Origin: Cellulomonas xylanilytica
GTDB taxonomy: Bacteria; Actinomycetota; Actinomycetes; Actinomycetales; Cellulomonadaceae
Length of the DNA: 64,000 nucleotides
NCBI RefSeq assembly: GCF_007989805.1
Contig: NZ_BJUB01000006.1
Span: 124,001 to 188,000 of the forward strand
Direction: 5' to 3'
Below the pieces are notes generated by a model. It worked only from the letters and a program-made list of their open reading frames with translations, did no database searches and was not told the DNA's origin. Positions 1 through 8,693 of this stretch are shown piece after piece (the stretch's first letter is position 1; every line of letters starts with the position of its first letter). The translations under genes were made by a program, and so were the position numbers.

Positions 1-270
1 ATCGTGCGCGGCCTCGAGGAGCGGACGGTGCTCGACGAGCGGGCCGCCCGGACAGCGCACGAGGCCGCCCTGGCTGCCGCAGCCCGGCTCCCCGCGCTCG
101 CGTCCGAGCTGGTCGCGGCCGGCCGTACGTTCGACGACGTCGCGTACGGCGACGCGCCCGCGACCGCGCAGGACGACGCGCAGCTGCGCGGGCTCGACGC
201 CCGGGTGCAGGCCGCGCGCACCACGACCGGCTCACAGGTCGCCGACCTGACCGGGGCGGTGCCGCGATGA
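1..270 (+). CDS. DUF4129 domain protein, C-terminal part (5' end outside window)
   Basis: The reading frame is open to the left edge, so only the last 89 residues are visible. They form a helical, Ala/Arg-rich tail with the segment TFDDVAYGDAPAT followed by a DA..L..LD pattern, typical of the cytoplasmic C-terminus of DUF4129 proteins, which have membrane helices upstream. The stop overlaps the next start by 4 bp (ATGA), so the two are translationally coupled. In actinobacteria this family sits directly before DUF4350, MoxR and DUF58 genes, as here. Biochemical function is unknown; a membrane part of a MoxR-linked complex is likely. Confidence 0.75.
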   Translation: MVRGLEERTVLDERAARTAHEAALAAAARLPALASELVAAGRTFDDVAYGDAPATAQDDAQLRGLDARVQAARTTTGSQVADLTGAVPR

Positions 271-1469
271 GCACGCCCGTCGTCACGGTGCACGAGGCGG
301 TCGTCGGCGACGGCACCTCCGCCCGCAGCCGGACCGCCCGGCGCTGGCGGCGCGCGCGCTGGCCGCTCGGTCTGCTCGCCCTCGTCGTCGCCGCCGGCGT
401 CCTCTCCGCGCTGCCCGAGCCGCGTACCTCGACCCTCACGCTCGCTCCCGACAACCCCGGCGACCTCGGTGCCCGCGCGGCCGCGCAGATCCTCGGCCGG
501 CAGGGCGTGGACGTCCGCTACGTGCGGCACATCGCCGACGTCGAGACGCTCGCCGGCCCCGGCTCGACCGTCCTCGTCGTCGGGGACTACCTGCTCACCG
601 ACGACCAGGTCGACGCCCTGGGCGCCACGGACGCGGACCTGGTGCTCGTCGACGCAGGCTGGGCGCTCGGCGCGCTCACCCCCTCGCTCGCGTCCAGCGG
701 TGGCGGCAGCGACGCACCCGAGGTCCGCACCGCGCAGTGCGAGGACCCGGACGCCGTGGCAGCCGGCGCGATCACCGCCGGCGGCAGCCTGCTGGCGACG
801 GGCCCGGGCGCGGTCGTCTGCTTCCCGGAGCCGGGCTCCTCCACCGACGCGGGCGGCGCCTACGCGGTGGCCGAGTCGGACGGGCGCCGGATCGTCGCCG
901 TGGCCGACATGGCGCCGTTCACCAACGAGCGGCTCGCCGAGCAGGGCAACGCGGCGCTCGTCCTGCGCGCCCTCGGCCGGCACGAACGGCTCGTCTGGTA
1001 CATCCCGTCCCTCGACGACGTGGGTGCGGCCGGCGGGTCCGAGCCCGCACCCGGCGAGCTGCTGCCGCCGGTGGTCCCGATCCTCGCGCTGCAGCTCCTG
1101 CTCGTCGTGGTCGTCGCGGCATTCTGGCGTGGCCGTCGTCTGGGTCGTCTCGTCACCGAGCGGCTGCCGGTCGTGGTCCGCGCGGGCGAGACCACCCGGG
1201 GCCGCGGGCGCCTGTACCGGCGCGGACGGTCCTACGGGCACGCCGCCGCGGCCCTGCGCGCCGGGACCGCAGCGCGCAGCGCGGCCCGCCTCGGACTGCC
1301 CCGCTCGGCCCCCGCGCCACTCGTCGTCGACGCGATCTCCCGTGCGGCCGGGCGCCGGCCGGCGGACGTCGAGGCGCTGCTGTACGGACCACCACCGACC
1401 GACGACCGCGGGCTGGCCCGGCTGGCCCGTGACCTGGACCATCTCGAGAGCGAGGTTCACCGAACGTGA
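267..1469 (+). CDS. DUF4350 domain-containing membrane protein
   Basis: 400 residues. An N-terminal transmembrane helix (about residues 31-50) is followed by an extracytoplasmic domain of about 220 residues, a second helix (about 272-292) and an Arg-rich cytoplasmic tail. The periplasmic-side domain resembles a Rossmann-like DUF4350 module, with alternating hydrophobic strands such as STVLVVGDYLL. It overlaps both neighbours by 4 bp and lies between DUF4129 and MoxR, the fixed actinobacterial order. Family knowledge links these proteins to MoxR AAA+ chaperone systems in the envelope; the substrate is unknown. Confidence 0.8.
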   Translation: MSTPVVTVHEAVVGDGTSARSRTARRWRRARWPLGLLALVVAAGVLSALPEPRTSTLTLAPDNPGDLGARAAAQILGRQGVDVRYVRHIADVETLAGPGSTVLVVGDYLLTDDQVDALGATDADLVLVDAGWALGALTPSLASSGGGSDAPEVRTAQCEDPDAVAAGAITAGGSLLATGPGAVVCFPEPGSSTDAGGAYAVAESDGRRIVAVADMAPFTNERLAEQGNAALVLRALGRHERLVWYIPSLDDVGAAGGSEPAPGELLPPVVPILALQLLLVVVVAAFWRGRRLGRLVTERLPVVVRAGETTRGRGRLYRRGRSYGHAAAALRAGTAARSAARLGLPRSAPAPLVVDAISRAAGRRPADVEALLYGPPPTDDRGLARLARDLDHLESEVHRT

Positions 1470-2476
1470 GCGACCAGAGCCCCCCGTGGGGCGCGACTGC
1501 ACCCACCGCCCCGCCGCACCAGCCCTCCGAGGAGCTCCGCACGGCTCTCGGTGCCGTGCGCACCGAGGTCGCCAAGGCGGTCGTCGGGCAGGACGCCGCC
1601 GTCAGCGGCCTGGTCATCGCGCTGCTGTGCCGTGGGCACGTGCTGCTCGAGGGTGTCCCCGGCGTCGCCAAGACGCTGCTGGTCCGGGCGCTGTCCGCCG
1701 CGCTCGACCTGGAGACGAAGCGGGTGCAGTTCACGCCCGACCTGATGCCCGGCGACGTCACCGGCTCCCTCGTGTACGACGCCCGGACGGCGGAGTTCTC
1801 GTTCCGCGCAGGACCGGTGTTCACCAACCTCCTGCTGGCCGACGAGATCAACCGCACGCCCCCGAAGACCCAGGCGTCGCTGCTGGAGGCGATGGAGGAG
1901 CGTCAGGTGTCTATCGACGGCACCCCCCGCCCGCTGCCCGACCCGTTCCTGGTCATCGCGACGCAGAACCCGGTCGAGTACGAGGGCACGTACACCCTCC
2001 CGGAGGCACAGCTCGACCGGTTCCTGCTCAAGCTGGTGCTGCCGATGCCGGAGCGCCACGAGGAGATCGAGGTGCTGACCCGGCACGCCGCCGGCTTCGA
2101 CCCGCGCGACCTCGCCGGTGCCGGTCTGCGCCCGGTGGCCACCCCCGAGATGCTGGCGCGCGCCCGGGCCGAGGTGGGGCACGTGCAGATCGCGCCCGAG
2201 GTCGTCGGCTACGCCGTGGACGTGTGCCGCGCCACCCGCCAGTCGCCGTCCCTCTCGCTCGGCGTGTCCCCGCGCGGCGCCACCGCGCTGCTCGCGACGT
2301 CCCGCGCGTGGGCGTGGCTGTCCGGGCGCGGCTACGTGACGCCGGACGACGTCAAGGCGCTGGCGCACCCCACGCTGCGCCACCGCGTTCAGCTGCGCCC
2401 GGAGGCCGAGCTCGAGGGCGTCAGCACGGAGAGCGTCCTGGACACGGTGCTCGCGTCCGTCGCCGTCCCGCGCTGA
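1466..2476 (+). CDS. MoxR family AAA+ ATPase
   Basis: 336 residues, the normal length for MoxR. Walker A is GVPGVAKT (63-70) and Walker B is LLLADEINR (122-130), with the ATQNPVEYEGTY sensor-1 region after it and a C-terminal lid domain. MoxR ATPases act as chaperones that insert cofactors or assemble complexes, usually with a VWA or DUF58 partner; the DUF58 gene follows after 1 bp. The ATG start overlaps the DUF4350 stop. The assignment to family is firm; the client protein is not visible from sequence. Confidence 0.95.
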   Translation: MSDQSPPWGATAPTAPPHQPSEELRTALGAVRTEVAKAVVGQDAAVSGLVIALLCRGHVLLEGVPGVAKTLLVRALSAALDLETKRVQFTPDLMPGDVTGSLVYDARTAEFSFRAGPVFTNLLLADEINRTPPKTQASLLEAMEERQVSIDGTPRPLPDPFLVIATQNPVEYEGTYTLPEAQLDRFLLKLVLPMPERHEEIEVLTRHAAGFDPRDLAGAGLRPVATPEMLARARAEVGHVQIAPEVVGYAVDVCRATRQSPSLSLGVSPRGATALLATSRAWAWLSGRGYVTPDDVKALAHPTLRHRVQLRPEAELEGVSTESVLDTVLASVAVPR

Positions 2477-2477
2477 C

Positions 2478-3770
2478 ATGGCGGTGACGTGGCGCGCGGT
2501 CGTCCTGGCCGCGCTCGGCCTGCCGGTGGTGCTCGTCGTGCCCGCCGCGGGGACGGTGCTGCTGTGGACGCTGCTCGTCGTGGTGGCGTGCGCCGTGGAC
2601 GTGGCGCTCGCCGCATCACCCCGGCAGGTCGCGATCCGCCGCGAGGTGCCCGCGTCGGTCCGGCTCACGGAGCCGGCGACGTCGACGCTCACCCTCACCA
2701 ACCTGGGCCCGCGTCGGCTCCGGGCGCTCGTGCGGGACGCCTGGCCCCCGTCGACCGCCGCGCAGACGGACCGGCACGACGTCGACGTGCGGCCCGGTGA
2801 CGGGACGCGGGTCCGGACCGTCCTGGTGCCCACCCGGCGCGGCGACGCGCACGCGGACCGGGTGACCATCCGCACGCTCGGGCCGCTGCGGCTCGCGGGC
2901 CGCCAGGCCTCGCTGGAGACGCCGGGGCGGCTGCGGGTGCTGCCCGAGTTCGCCTCGCGGCGGCACCTGCCGAGCCGGCTCGCCCGGCTCCGGGAGCTGG
3001 ACGGCCGCGCGTCGGTGCAGGTCCGCGGTCCGGGCACCGAGTTCGACTCGCTGCGGGAGTACGTCATCGGCGACGACGTGCGCGCGATCGACTGGCGTGC
3101 GACGGCCCGGCGATCCGACGTCGTGGTGCGCACGTGGCGGCCGGAGCGGGACCGCCGGGTGCTGATCGTGCTCGACAGCGGCCGCACGTCCGCCGTGCGC
3201 GTGCTGGACGCCCCCCGGCTCGACGCGTCCATCGAGGCGGCGCTGCTGCTCGCCGCGCTCGCCACGAAGGCGGGCGACCGGGTCGAGCTGCTCGTCTTCG
3301 ACCGCAAGGTGCGCGGCCGGGTGGCCAGCGCGACGGGCGCCCGGGTCATGGCGGCCTTCGCGGACTCGCTCGCCGTGGTCGAGCCGGAGCTGGTGGAGAC
3401 CGACTGGCCGGGCATCGTGGCGCAGGTCCGGCAGCGGCTGAGCCAGCGCGCCCTGGTCGTGCTGCTGACCGCGCTGGACCCCTCCGTCGTCGAGCAGGGG
3501 CTGCTCGGCGTCGCCGGGCAGCTCACCGAGCGGCACCAGGTCGTCCTGGCCTCGGTGTCCGACCCGGAGGTCGACGCGCTGCGTACCGCCCGGGCGGGCG
3601 CGGCTGAGGTGTTCGACGCGGCAGCCGCCGAGCGGGTCGGGCTGGAGCGCGCGGCCGTCGCCGTCCGGCTGCGTCAACGCGGGGCCGAGGTGGTCGACGC
3701 GCTCCCCGACGACCTGGCGCCCCGGCTCGCCGACACGTACATCGCCCTGAAGGCGGCCGGTCGGCTCTGA
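2478..3770 (+). CDS. DUF58 domain-containing protein (MoxR partner)
   Basis: 430 residues with two N-terminal hydrophobic helices (about 5-45). A beta-rich segment follows, then the DUF58 signature around GTEFDSLREYVIGDD and IDWRATAR, and a VWA-like fold with the strand VLIVLDSGRTS. The VWA metal site is incomplete, as is common in DUF58. It starts 1 bp after moxR and is surely co-transcribed. In other bacteria DUF58 proteins are the membrane partner of MoxR. No terminator is visible before the next gene, which has its own promoter. Confidence 0.92.
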   Translation: MAVTWRAVVLAALGLPVVLVVPAAGTVLLWTLLVVVACAVDVALAASPRQVAIRREVPASVRLTEPATSTLTLTNLGPRRLRALVRDAWPPSTAAQTDRHDVDVRPGDGTRVRTVLVPTRRGDAHADRVTIRTLGPLRLAGRQASLETPGRLRVLPEFASRRHLPSRLARLRELDGRASVQVRGPGTEFDSLREYVIGDDVRAIDWRATARRSDVVVRTWRPERDRRVLIVLDSGRTSAVRVLDAPRLDASIEAALLLAALATKAGDRVELLVFDRKVRGRVASATGARVMAAFADSLAVVEPELVETDWPGIVAQVRQRLSQRALVVLLTALDPSVVEQGLLGVAGQLTERHQVVLASVSDPEVDALRTARAGAAEVFDAAAAERVGLERAAVAVRLRQRGAEVVDALPDDLAPRLADTYIALKAAGRL

Positions 3771-3789
3771 CGGCGTGGGCGGGCGCCGG

Positions 3790-3795
3790 TAGGTT
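3790..3795 (+). promoter_or_regulatory. -10 box TAGGTT for leaderless start
   Basis: TAGGTT ends 6 nt before the GTG at 3802. That spacing places the transcription start at or next to the start codon, and there is no Shine-Dalgarno sequence. Confidence 0.5.
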
Positions 3796-3801
3796 CCGGC
3801 T

Positions 3802-4965
3802 GTGCCCGAGCTGCTCACCCGTGCCCACCTCAACCGCGCGCTGCTCGCCCGCCAGCACCTGCTGGAGCGCCGGCCCGGTCCGGCCCTCGCGCTGGTCGAC
3901 CACCTGGTCGGGCTGCAGGCGCAGAACGCCTGGTCGCCCTACGTCGGGCTCTGGAGCCGCGTCGCCGGGTTCCGCACCGACGAGATCGCCCAGGCGTTCT
4001 GGGACCGTGCGGTCACCCGGGTCGCGGTGATGCGCAGCACGATCCACCTCGTCAGCGCGGCCGACGCCCTGCTGCTGCCCGGGCTCATCGCCCCGCTGCA
4101 CGCCAAGGACCTCCTGGTCAACACCCAGCACAGCGCCGCCCTGCGCACGCTCGACGTCGCCGAGCTCACCGCCGAGGCCCGTGGTCTCGTCGAGGCGGAG
4201 CCCCGGGTGACCACGGAGCTGGGTCGCCTCCTGGCGCAGCGGTGGCCGGACGTCGCGCCGAGCACCCTCACCTACGCCGCCCGGGCGACGCTCCCCCTGG
4301 TGCAGGTCCCGCCGCGGGGCGTGTGGGGGCGGTCCGGCGCGACGACGTGGACCACGGCCGGGGCGTGGTTCGGTGCGGACCTCTCGACGGCGGCCCCCGA
4401 CCTGTCCGACCCGGCGGTGCTCGCCGCCGAGCAGGAACGGTTCGTCCAGCGGTACCTCGGGGCGTTCGGCCCGGCATCCGTCGCCGACCTGCAGAGCTGG
4501 TCGGGCCTGACGGGGATGCGGTCGGTGGTGGACCGTCTCGACCTCGTCCGGTACCGCGCCGAGCCGTCCCCGGGCGCGGTCCGCGAGCGCGAGGTCCTCG
4601 ACCTGCCGGGGGCGGCGCTGCCCGACCCGGACGTCCCGGCACCGGTGCGCTTCCTGCCCGACTACGACAACGTGCTGCTCGGCCACGCGGACCGCACGCG
4701 CATCCTGCGCCCCGAGCACCGCCCGCACCTGGCCAGCCCCAACGGCGTCGTCCCGGCCACCTTCCTGCTGGACGGCCGGGTGGCCGGCACGTGGGACGTC
4801 CCCCGTGGCCCGAAGGTGCGCGGACCGGTCACGCTCACCGTGCGGCCGTTCGTGCGACCGACCGCCGGGCAGCGCGACGAGCTCCAGGCCGAGGCGGAGG
4901 CCCTGGTCGAGCTCATGGCGGCGCGCGCCGACGAGCGCCGGGTCCTGGTGGTGGACCCCGACTGA
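3802..4965 (+). CDS. AlkZ-like winged-helix DNA glycosylase (HTH_42 family)
   Basis: 387 residues, the usual length for the HTH_42/AlkZ family. The N-terminal half holds the winged-helix repeats, and the C-terminal half the beta-barrel region with FLPDYDNVLLGH. The catalytic Q-x-Q motif of the AlkZ-like subgroup is present as QAQ (residues 39-41, in LVGLQAQNAW). Characterised relatives excise alkylated or crosslinked DNA bases; this member's substrate is unknown. The GTG start is preceded by a -10 box at 6 nt and lacks a ribosome site, so the gene is probably expressed independently of the upstream MoxR/DUF58 operon. It separates genes that are adjacent in most actinobacteria. Confidence 0.82.
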   Translation: MPELLTRAHLNRALLARQHLLERRPGPALALVDHLVGLQAQNAWSPYVGLWSRVAGFRTDEIAQAFWDRAVTRVAVMRSTIHLVSAADALLLPGLIAPLHAKDLLVNTQHSAALRTLDVAELTAEARGLVEAEPRVTTELGRLLAQRWPDVAPSTLTYAARATLPLVQVPPRGVWGRSGATTWTTAGAWFGADLSTAAPDLSDPAVLAAEQERFVQRYLGAFGPASVADLQSWSGLTGMRSVVDRLDLVRYRAEPSPGAVREREVLDLPGAALPDPDVPAPVRFLPDYDNVLLGHADRTRILRPEHRPHLASPNGVVPATFLLDGRVAGTWDVPRGPKVRGPVTLTVRPFVRPTAGQRDELQAEAEALVELMAARADERRVLVVDPD

Positions 4966-5955
4966 TCAGCCGGCGGTCGCCAGCACGTAGCCCGCGCGGT
5001 CCGCCTCGAGGTCCCCGGTGTGCCCGGCGCGGACGGCCCGACGACCGAGCACCAGCGTGTACGCCCAGAACGCTGCGAGCGCGATCACCCCGATGCCGAC
5101 CTTGACGGGCCACGGCAGGTCCGACCCGGTGACGAACCCCTCGATGAGGCCGGACACCGCGAGCACGCCCACGAGCCCGATCGCCACGGTGAACAGCGCA
5201 CGCGCCTCCTGCGCGAGGGCCTTGCCGCGCGTGCGGGGGCCGGGGTCGACCCAGGTCCAGAAGATCCGCAGCCCCGCGGCGCCGGCGACGAACACCGCGG
5301 TCAGCTCGAGCAGCCCGTGCGGGGCGATGAGCTGCAGGAACACGTCCAGGTGCCCGTGCCACGCCATCATGCCGCCCGTCGCCCCGACGCTGATCGCGTT
5401 GGTGGCCAGGAAGTACACGGGACCGATCCCGGTGATGCCGGTGGCGATGCAGACCGCCGTGAGGAACGCGTTGTTGGTCCACACCATCGTCGCGAAGCCC
5501 GCGCCGGGCGTGTAGTACTCGGCGAAGGACCTCTCGACGTACTCCTCCTGCTGGCTCGGCGTGCCCATCAGCGCGAGCGCCTCGGGCTGTGTCGCCACCC
5601 ACACGCCCGCCGTCACACCGAGCAGCAGGAAGGCGGCCGTGACGCCGACGGTCCACCACCGGATCCGGTAGAGCGCCGCGGGCAGGGCCACCGCGACGAA
5701 GGCGGTGACGTCGCGCCAGCTGGGCTCGTGCGTCCCGGCGATCGCAGCCCGGGCCCGCCCGACGAGCATCGACAGCCGGGTCACCATCTCGGGGTCCGGG
5801 GCGGCGGAGCGGACGCTGGACAGGTCCGTGGCGACGCTCTGGTAAAGACACACGAGCTCGTCGGCCTCGGCCCCGTTGCGGCGGCGCTGCCGTACGAGCT
5901 CGTCGAGGCGCGCCCAGTCGGTGGCGCGTGCCCGTTCGAAGGCGTCCAGGTCCAT
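4966..5955 (-). CDS. Stage II sporulation protein M-like (SpoIIM/DUF95) membrane protein
   Basis: 329 residues. I start at the ATG giving MDLDAFERAR because it lies 7 nt after a -10-like CAGGCT and matches the usual SpoIIM N-terminus; an upstream in-frame start would add 11 residues. A cytoplasmic helical N-terminus of about 100 residues is followed by five or more transmembrane helices, with the conserved stretch NNAFLTAV and the LIAPHGLLEL motif of the family. Relatives accompany RDD proteins and MoxR/DUF58 cassettes in non-sporulating actinobacteria. Role unknown, membrane-bound. It is convergent with the AlkZ-like gene, with no bases between the two stops. Confidence 0.9.
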   Translation of the reverse strand: MDLDAFERARATDWARLDELVRQRRRNGAEADELVCLYQSVATDLSSVRSAAPDPEMVTRLSMLVGRARAAIAGTHEPSWRDVTAFVAVALPAALYRIRWWTVGVTAAFLLLGVTAGVWVATQPEALALMGTPSQQEEYVERSFAEYYTPGAGFATMVWTNNAFLTAVCIATGITGIGPVYFLATNAISVGATGGMMAWHGHLDVFLQLIAPHGLLELTAVFVAGAAGLRIFWTWVDPGPRTRGKALAQEARALFTVAIGLVGVLAVSGLIEGFVTGSDLPWPVKVGIGVIALAAFWAYTLVLGRRAVRAGHTGDLEADRAGYVLATAG

Positions 5956-6005
5956 GACGCACAGCCTGCCATCCCTGCACCACGCCACCGGCTAACCTGC
6001 CGGGC
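5956..6005. promoter_or_regulatory. Divergent promoters for SpoIIM-like and RDD genes
   Basis: This 50-bp gap carries TAACCT (5993-5998) 7 nt before the ATG at 6006 on the plus strand. It also carries CAGGCT (minus strand, 5963-5968) 7 nt before the start at 5955. Both arrangements fit leaderless transcription, and the two -35 regions must overlap. Confidence 0.5.
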
Positions 6006-6821
6006 ATGGACGGCATCCTCACCGGCGAAGGCGTGCTCCTCGACGCGCGCCCCACCTCCGCGGCGACCCGGCTGCTCGCCGCGCTCCTCGACCTGCTGGT
6101 CCTCGGGGTCGGTGTGCTCGTGCTGTTCGTCGCCCTGGGTGCGCTGGTCCCCGACGCCTCCGAGGAGGTGGGCCGGATCCTCGGGGTGGTCCTCGTCGTC
6201 ACGATCACCGTGGCGCTGCCCACGACCGTCGACACGCTGACCCGGGGTCGGTCGCTCGGCAAGCTGGCCACCGGCATCCGCGTCGTGCGGGACGACGGCG
6301 GGCCGCTGGTCTTCCGGCAGTCGCTCATCCGGGCCCTCGTGGGCCTCGTGGAGCTGTGGCTCACGCTCGGCACGGTCGCGCTCATCTGCTCGATCGTGCA
6401 CCCGCAGGGCAAACGTGTGGGCGACATCCTGGCCGGCACCTATGCGGTCCGCGTGCGCGGCGCCGCCAAGGTGCGCACGCCGGTCACGATGCCCCCGCAG
6501 CTCGCCGGCTGGGCGCACTCCGCGGACCTCGCCCGCCTCCCCGACGGCCTCGCGCTGTCCGTGCGGCAGTTCCTCGGCCGGGTCGCCTCGCTGCACCCCG
6601 CCTCACGCGTGCAGCTGGGCTCCCAGCTGACCACCGAGGTGCAGCGCTACGTCAACCCGCTGCCCCCGCTGGGCACCCACCCCGAGGCGTTCCTGGCCGC
6701 GGTGCTGGCCGAGCGCAGGGAACGTGAGGTCACGGCACGGCTGCGCGCCGGGCAGCGGGACGCCGCAGAGTCGTCGCAGCTGCACCGACTCCCCCACGGC
6801 GTCCCCGACCCGGCGAACTGA
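6006..6821 (+). CDS. RDD family membrane protein
   Basis: 271 residues. An RDD domain (about 20-160) has the R..A..LD motif in AATRLLAALLDLLVL, three predicted helices and the motif GRSLGKLATGIRVV. A cytoplasmic tail of about 110 residues follows (CSIVHPQGKRVGDILAGTY, then an Arg-rich region). It is divergent from the SpoIIM-like gene, the standard pairing. Function is unknown in this family; transport roles have been proposed for other RDD proteins. Start chosen at the leaderless ATG. Confidence 0.88.
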   Translation: MDGILTGEGVLLDARPTSAATRLLAALLDLLVLGVGVLVLFVALGALVPDASEEVGRILGVVLVVTITVALPTTVDTLTRGRSLGKLATGIRVVRDDGGPLVFRQSLIRALVGLVELWLTLGTVALICSIVHPQGKRVGDILAGTYAVRVRGAAKVRTPVTMPPQLAGWAHSADLARLPDGLALSVRQFLGRVASLHPASRVQLGSQLTTEVQRYVNPLPPLGTHPEAFLAAVLAERREREVTARLRAGQRDAAESSQLHRLPHGVPDPAN

Positions 6822-6827
6822 CGCGGC

Positions 6828-8327
6828 TCAGTACCGGTAGTGCTCGGGCTTGTACGGCCCGGCCACGTCGACGCCCAGGTACTCCGCCTGCGACTTGGTC
6901 AGCTCCGTCAGCTGGACGCCGAGCGCGTCCAGGTGCAGCCGAGCCACCTTCTCGTCCAGCACCTTGGGCAGCCGGTACACCTCGCGGGCGTAGTCGTCCG
7001 GCTTGGTGAACAGCTCGATCTGGCCGATCACCTGGTTGGAGAACGAGTTGCTCATCACGAAGGACGGGTGCCCGGTCGCGTTGCCCAGGTTCAGCAGGCG
7101 ACCCTCCGAGAGCACGATGATCGACCGCTCGGGGGCCGCCTCGTCCCCCGTGCCCGCCGGGAACGTCCACTCGTGCACCTGCGGCTTGATCTCGGTGCGC
7201 GTGATGCCGGGGACGGCCGCCAGCCCTGCCATGTCGATCTCGTTGTCGAAGTGCCCGATGTTGCCGACGACGGCCTTGTCCTTCATCCGGGCCATCTGCG
7301 CCGCCGACACCACGTCCTTGTTGCCGGTGGTGGTGATGACGAAGTCGGCCTGGTCGATCACGTCGTCGAGGCGTGCGACCTGGTAGCCGTCCATCGCCGC
7401 CTGCAGCGCGCAGATCGGGTCGACCTCGGACACGATCACCCGGGCCCCCTGACCGCGGAGCGCCTCCGCGGCACCCTTGCCGACGTCCCCGTAGCCCGCG
7501 ACGAACGCGACCTTGCCGCCCATGAGCACGTCCGTGGCGCGGTTGATGCCGTCGGGCAGCGAGTGCCGGATGCCGTACTTGTTGTCGAACTTCGACTTGG
7601 TGACCGAGTCGTTGACGTTGATGGCGGGGAACAGCAGCTGCCCGGCCTCCGCCAGCTGGTAGAGGCGGTGCACGCCCGTGGTCGTCTCCTCGGTCACGCC
7701 CATGATCCCGGCGGCGACCGTCGTCCAGCGCTGCGGGTCCGCGGCGAGCGAGCGACGCAGCGTGCCGAGGATGACGAGGTACTCCTCGGAGTAGCCCGCC
7801 TCGCCCGGCTGCGGGTCGGACGGGACCGCGCCGGCGGCCTCGTACTCGACGCCCTTGTGCACCAGCAGCGTCGCGTCACCGCCGTCGTCGAGGATCATGT
7901 TGGGCCCGGTGCCACCGGGCCAGACGAGGATCTCCTCGGTGCACTGCCAGTACTCGTCGAGGGACTCGCCCTTCCACGCGAACACCGGCACCCCGGCCGG
8001 CTCGTCGACCGAGCCGTGCGGGCCGACCACCACGGCGGCGGCTGCCTCGTCCTGCGTCGAGAAGATGTTGCACGACGCCCAGCGGACCTCGGCGCCGAGC
8101 GCGACGAGCGTCTCGATGAGCACGGCCGTCTGCACGGTCATGTGCAGGGACCCGGCGATGCGGGCGCCCGCGAGGGGCTGCGTCGGGCCGAACTCGGTGC
8201 GCAGGGCCATGAGCCCCGGCATCTCGTGCTCGGCGAGGCGGATCTGGTGCCGACCGGCCTCGGCCGAGGCCAGGCTTCGAACCTTGTACCGGCCGGGGAG
8301 CTCATCGAACGACGACGACACAGACAT
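6828..8327 (-). CDS. ahcY: Adenosylhomocysteinase
   Basis: 499 residues. The enzyme hydrolyses S-adenosylhomocysteine to adenosine and homocysteine, clearing the inhibitor produced by methyltransferases; it is cytosolic and NAD-dependent. Visible motifs are the NAD-binding GYGDVGKG, the substrate region [23 protein letters not shown], and the conserved C-terminal [10 protein letters not shown] strong ribosome site (AGGAG, 5 nt spacing) precedes the ATG. It is convergent with the RDD gene (6 bp between stops). A leader of about 110 nt with hairpins lies upstream. Confidence 0.98.
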   Translation of the reverse strand: MSVSSSFDELPGRYKVRSLASAEAGRHQIRLAEHEMPGLMALRTEFGPTQPLAGARIAGSLHMTVQTAVLIETLVALGAEVRWASCNIFSTQDEAAAAVVVGPHGSVDEPAGVPVFAWKGESLDEYWQCTEEILVWPGGTGPNMILDDGGDATLLVHKGVEYEAAGAVPSDPQPGEAGYSEEYLVILGTLRRSLAADPQRWTTVAAGIMGVTEETTTGVHRLYQLAEAGQLLFPAINVNDSVTKSKFDNKYGIRHSLPDGINRATDVLMGGKVAFVAGYGDVGKGAAEALRGQGARVIVSEVDPICALQAAMDGYQVARLDDVIDQADFVITTTGNKDVVSAAQMARMKDKAVVGNIGHFDNEIDMAGLAAVPGITRTEIKPQVHEWTFPAGTGDEAAPERSIIVLSEGRLLNLGNATGHPSFVMSNSFSNQVIGQIELFTKPDDYAREVYRLPKVLDEKVARLHLDALGVQLTELTKSQAEYLGVDVAGPYKPEHYRY

Positions 8328-8350
8328 GTCACTCCTGGGGTGCGCGTGCG

Positions 8351-8384
8351 GATGCGGGCGCGACGCATCAGGGCTCTCGCCCTG
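8351..8384 (-). promoter_or_regulatory. Paired hairpins in the ahcY leader
   Basis: On the minus strand CAGGGC-GAGA-GCCCTG (8369-8384) forms a 6-bp stem with a GNRA loop. It is abutted by a second 6-bp stem between 8351-8356 and 8364-8369 with a 7-nt loop. They lie between the candidate promoter and the ribosome site. I could not match them to the SAH or SAM riboswitch cores. Confidence 0.3.
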
Positions 8385-8443
8385 GTCGTCCGCGCCGGCG
8401 CGACCCCTCTCGGTCTGCGGGCATCACCCACGCCGTCCGGGCC

Positions 8444-8449
8444 ATGCTA
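8444..8449 (-). promoter_or_regulatory. Candidate -10 box TAGCAT for ahcY
   Basis: TAGCAT on the minus strand lies about 117 nt before the ahcY start. If used, it gives a structured leader of about 110 nt. No clear -35 was seen. Confidence 0.35.
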
Positions 8450-8480
8450 GCCCGGAGTGAGCGACGTCACAGAGCGTTCG

Positions 8481-8693
8481 TCATCCCCGCGGGACCGGGA
8501 CGCCCTCGTCGACCAGCAGGACCGGGATCCCGTCGCGCACCGGGTACGCCAGCGGGTTGTCCGGGTCCGTCGAGACCAGCGTCGGCTCGCCGTCCGGCCC
8601 CACGCCGTCGACCAGCGTCGCGCCCGTCACCGGGCAGCGCAGGAGCTCACGCGCCCAGGGCTCCAGCGCACGCCCCGACGTCGACCCGGTCAT
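8481..8693 (-). CDS. Trm112 family small protein
   Basis: 70 residues, starting at the ATG that overlaps the phosphomannomutase stop (ATGA). The family pattern is present: LRCPVTGATLV, then LAYPVRDGIPVLLVDEG. Only one of the usual four zinc cysteines is kept (in LLRCP), as is common in bacterial UPF0434-like members. Eukaryotic Trm112 activates methyltransferases; the bacterial role is poorly known. In actinobacteria it commonly sits beside the phosphomannomutase gene. A longer upstream in-frame extension exists, but it would run into the neighbouring gene and has no similarity. Confidence 0.85.
   Translation of the reverse strand: MTGSTSGRALEPWARELLRCPVTGATLVDGVGPDGEPTLVSTDPDNPLAYPVRDGIPVLLVDEGVPVPRG

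Noticed and set aside
1457..3526. Long minus-strand frame of about 690 codons opposite MoxR and DUF58
   Set aside because: Low-complexity Ser/Arg/Thr sequence with no motif; the sense frames are recognised families.
8328..8449. SAH riboswitch before ahcY
   Set aside because: Hairpins are present but the conserved SAH core and pseudoknot strand were not found; kept only as an unspecified structured leader.
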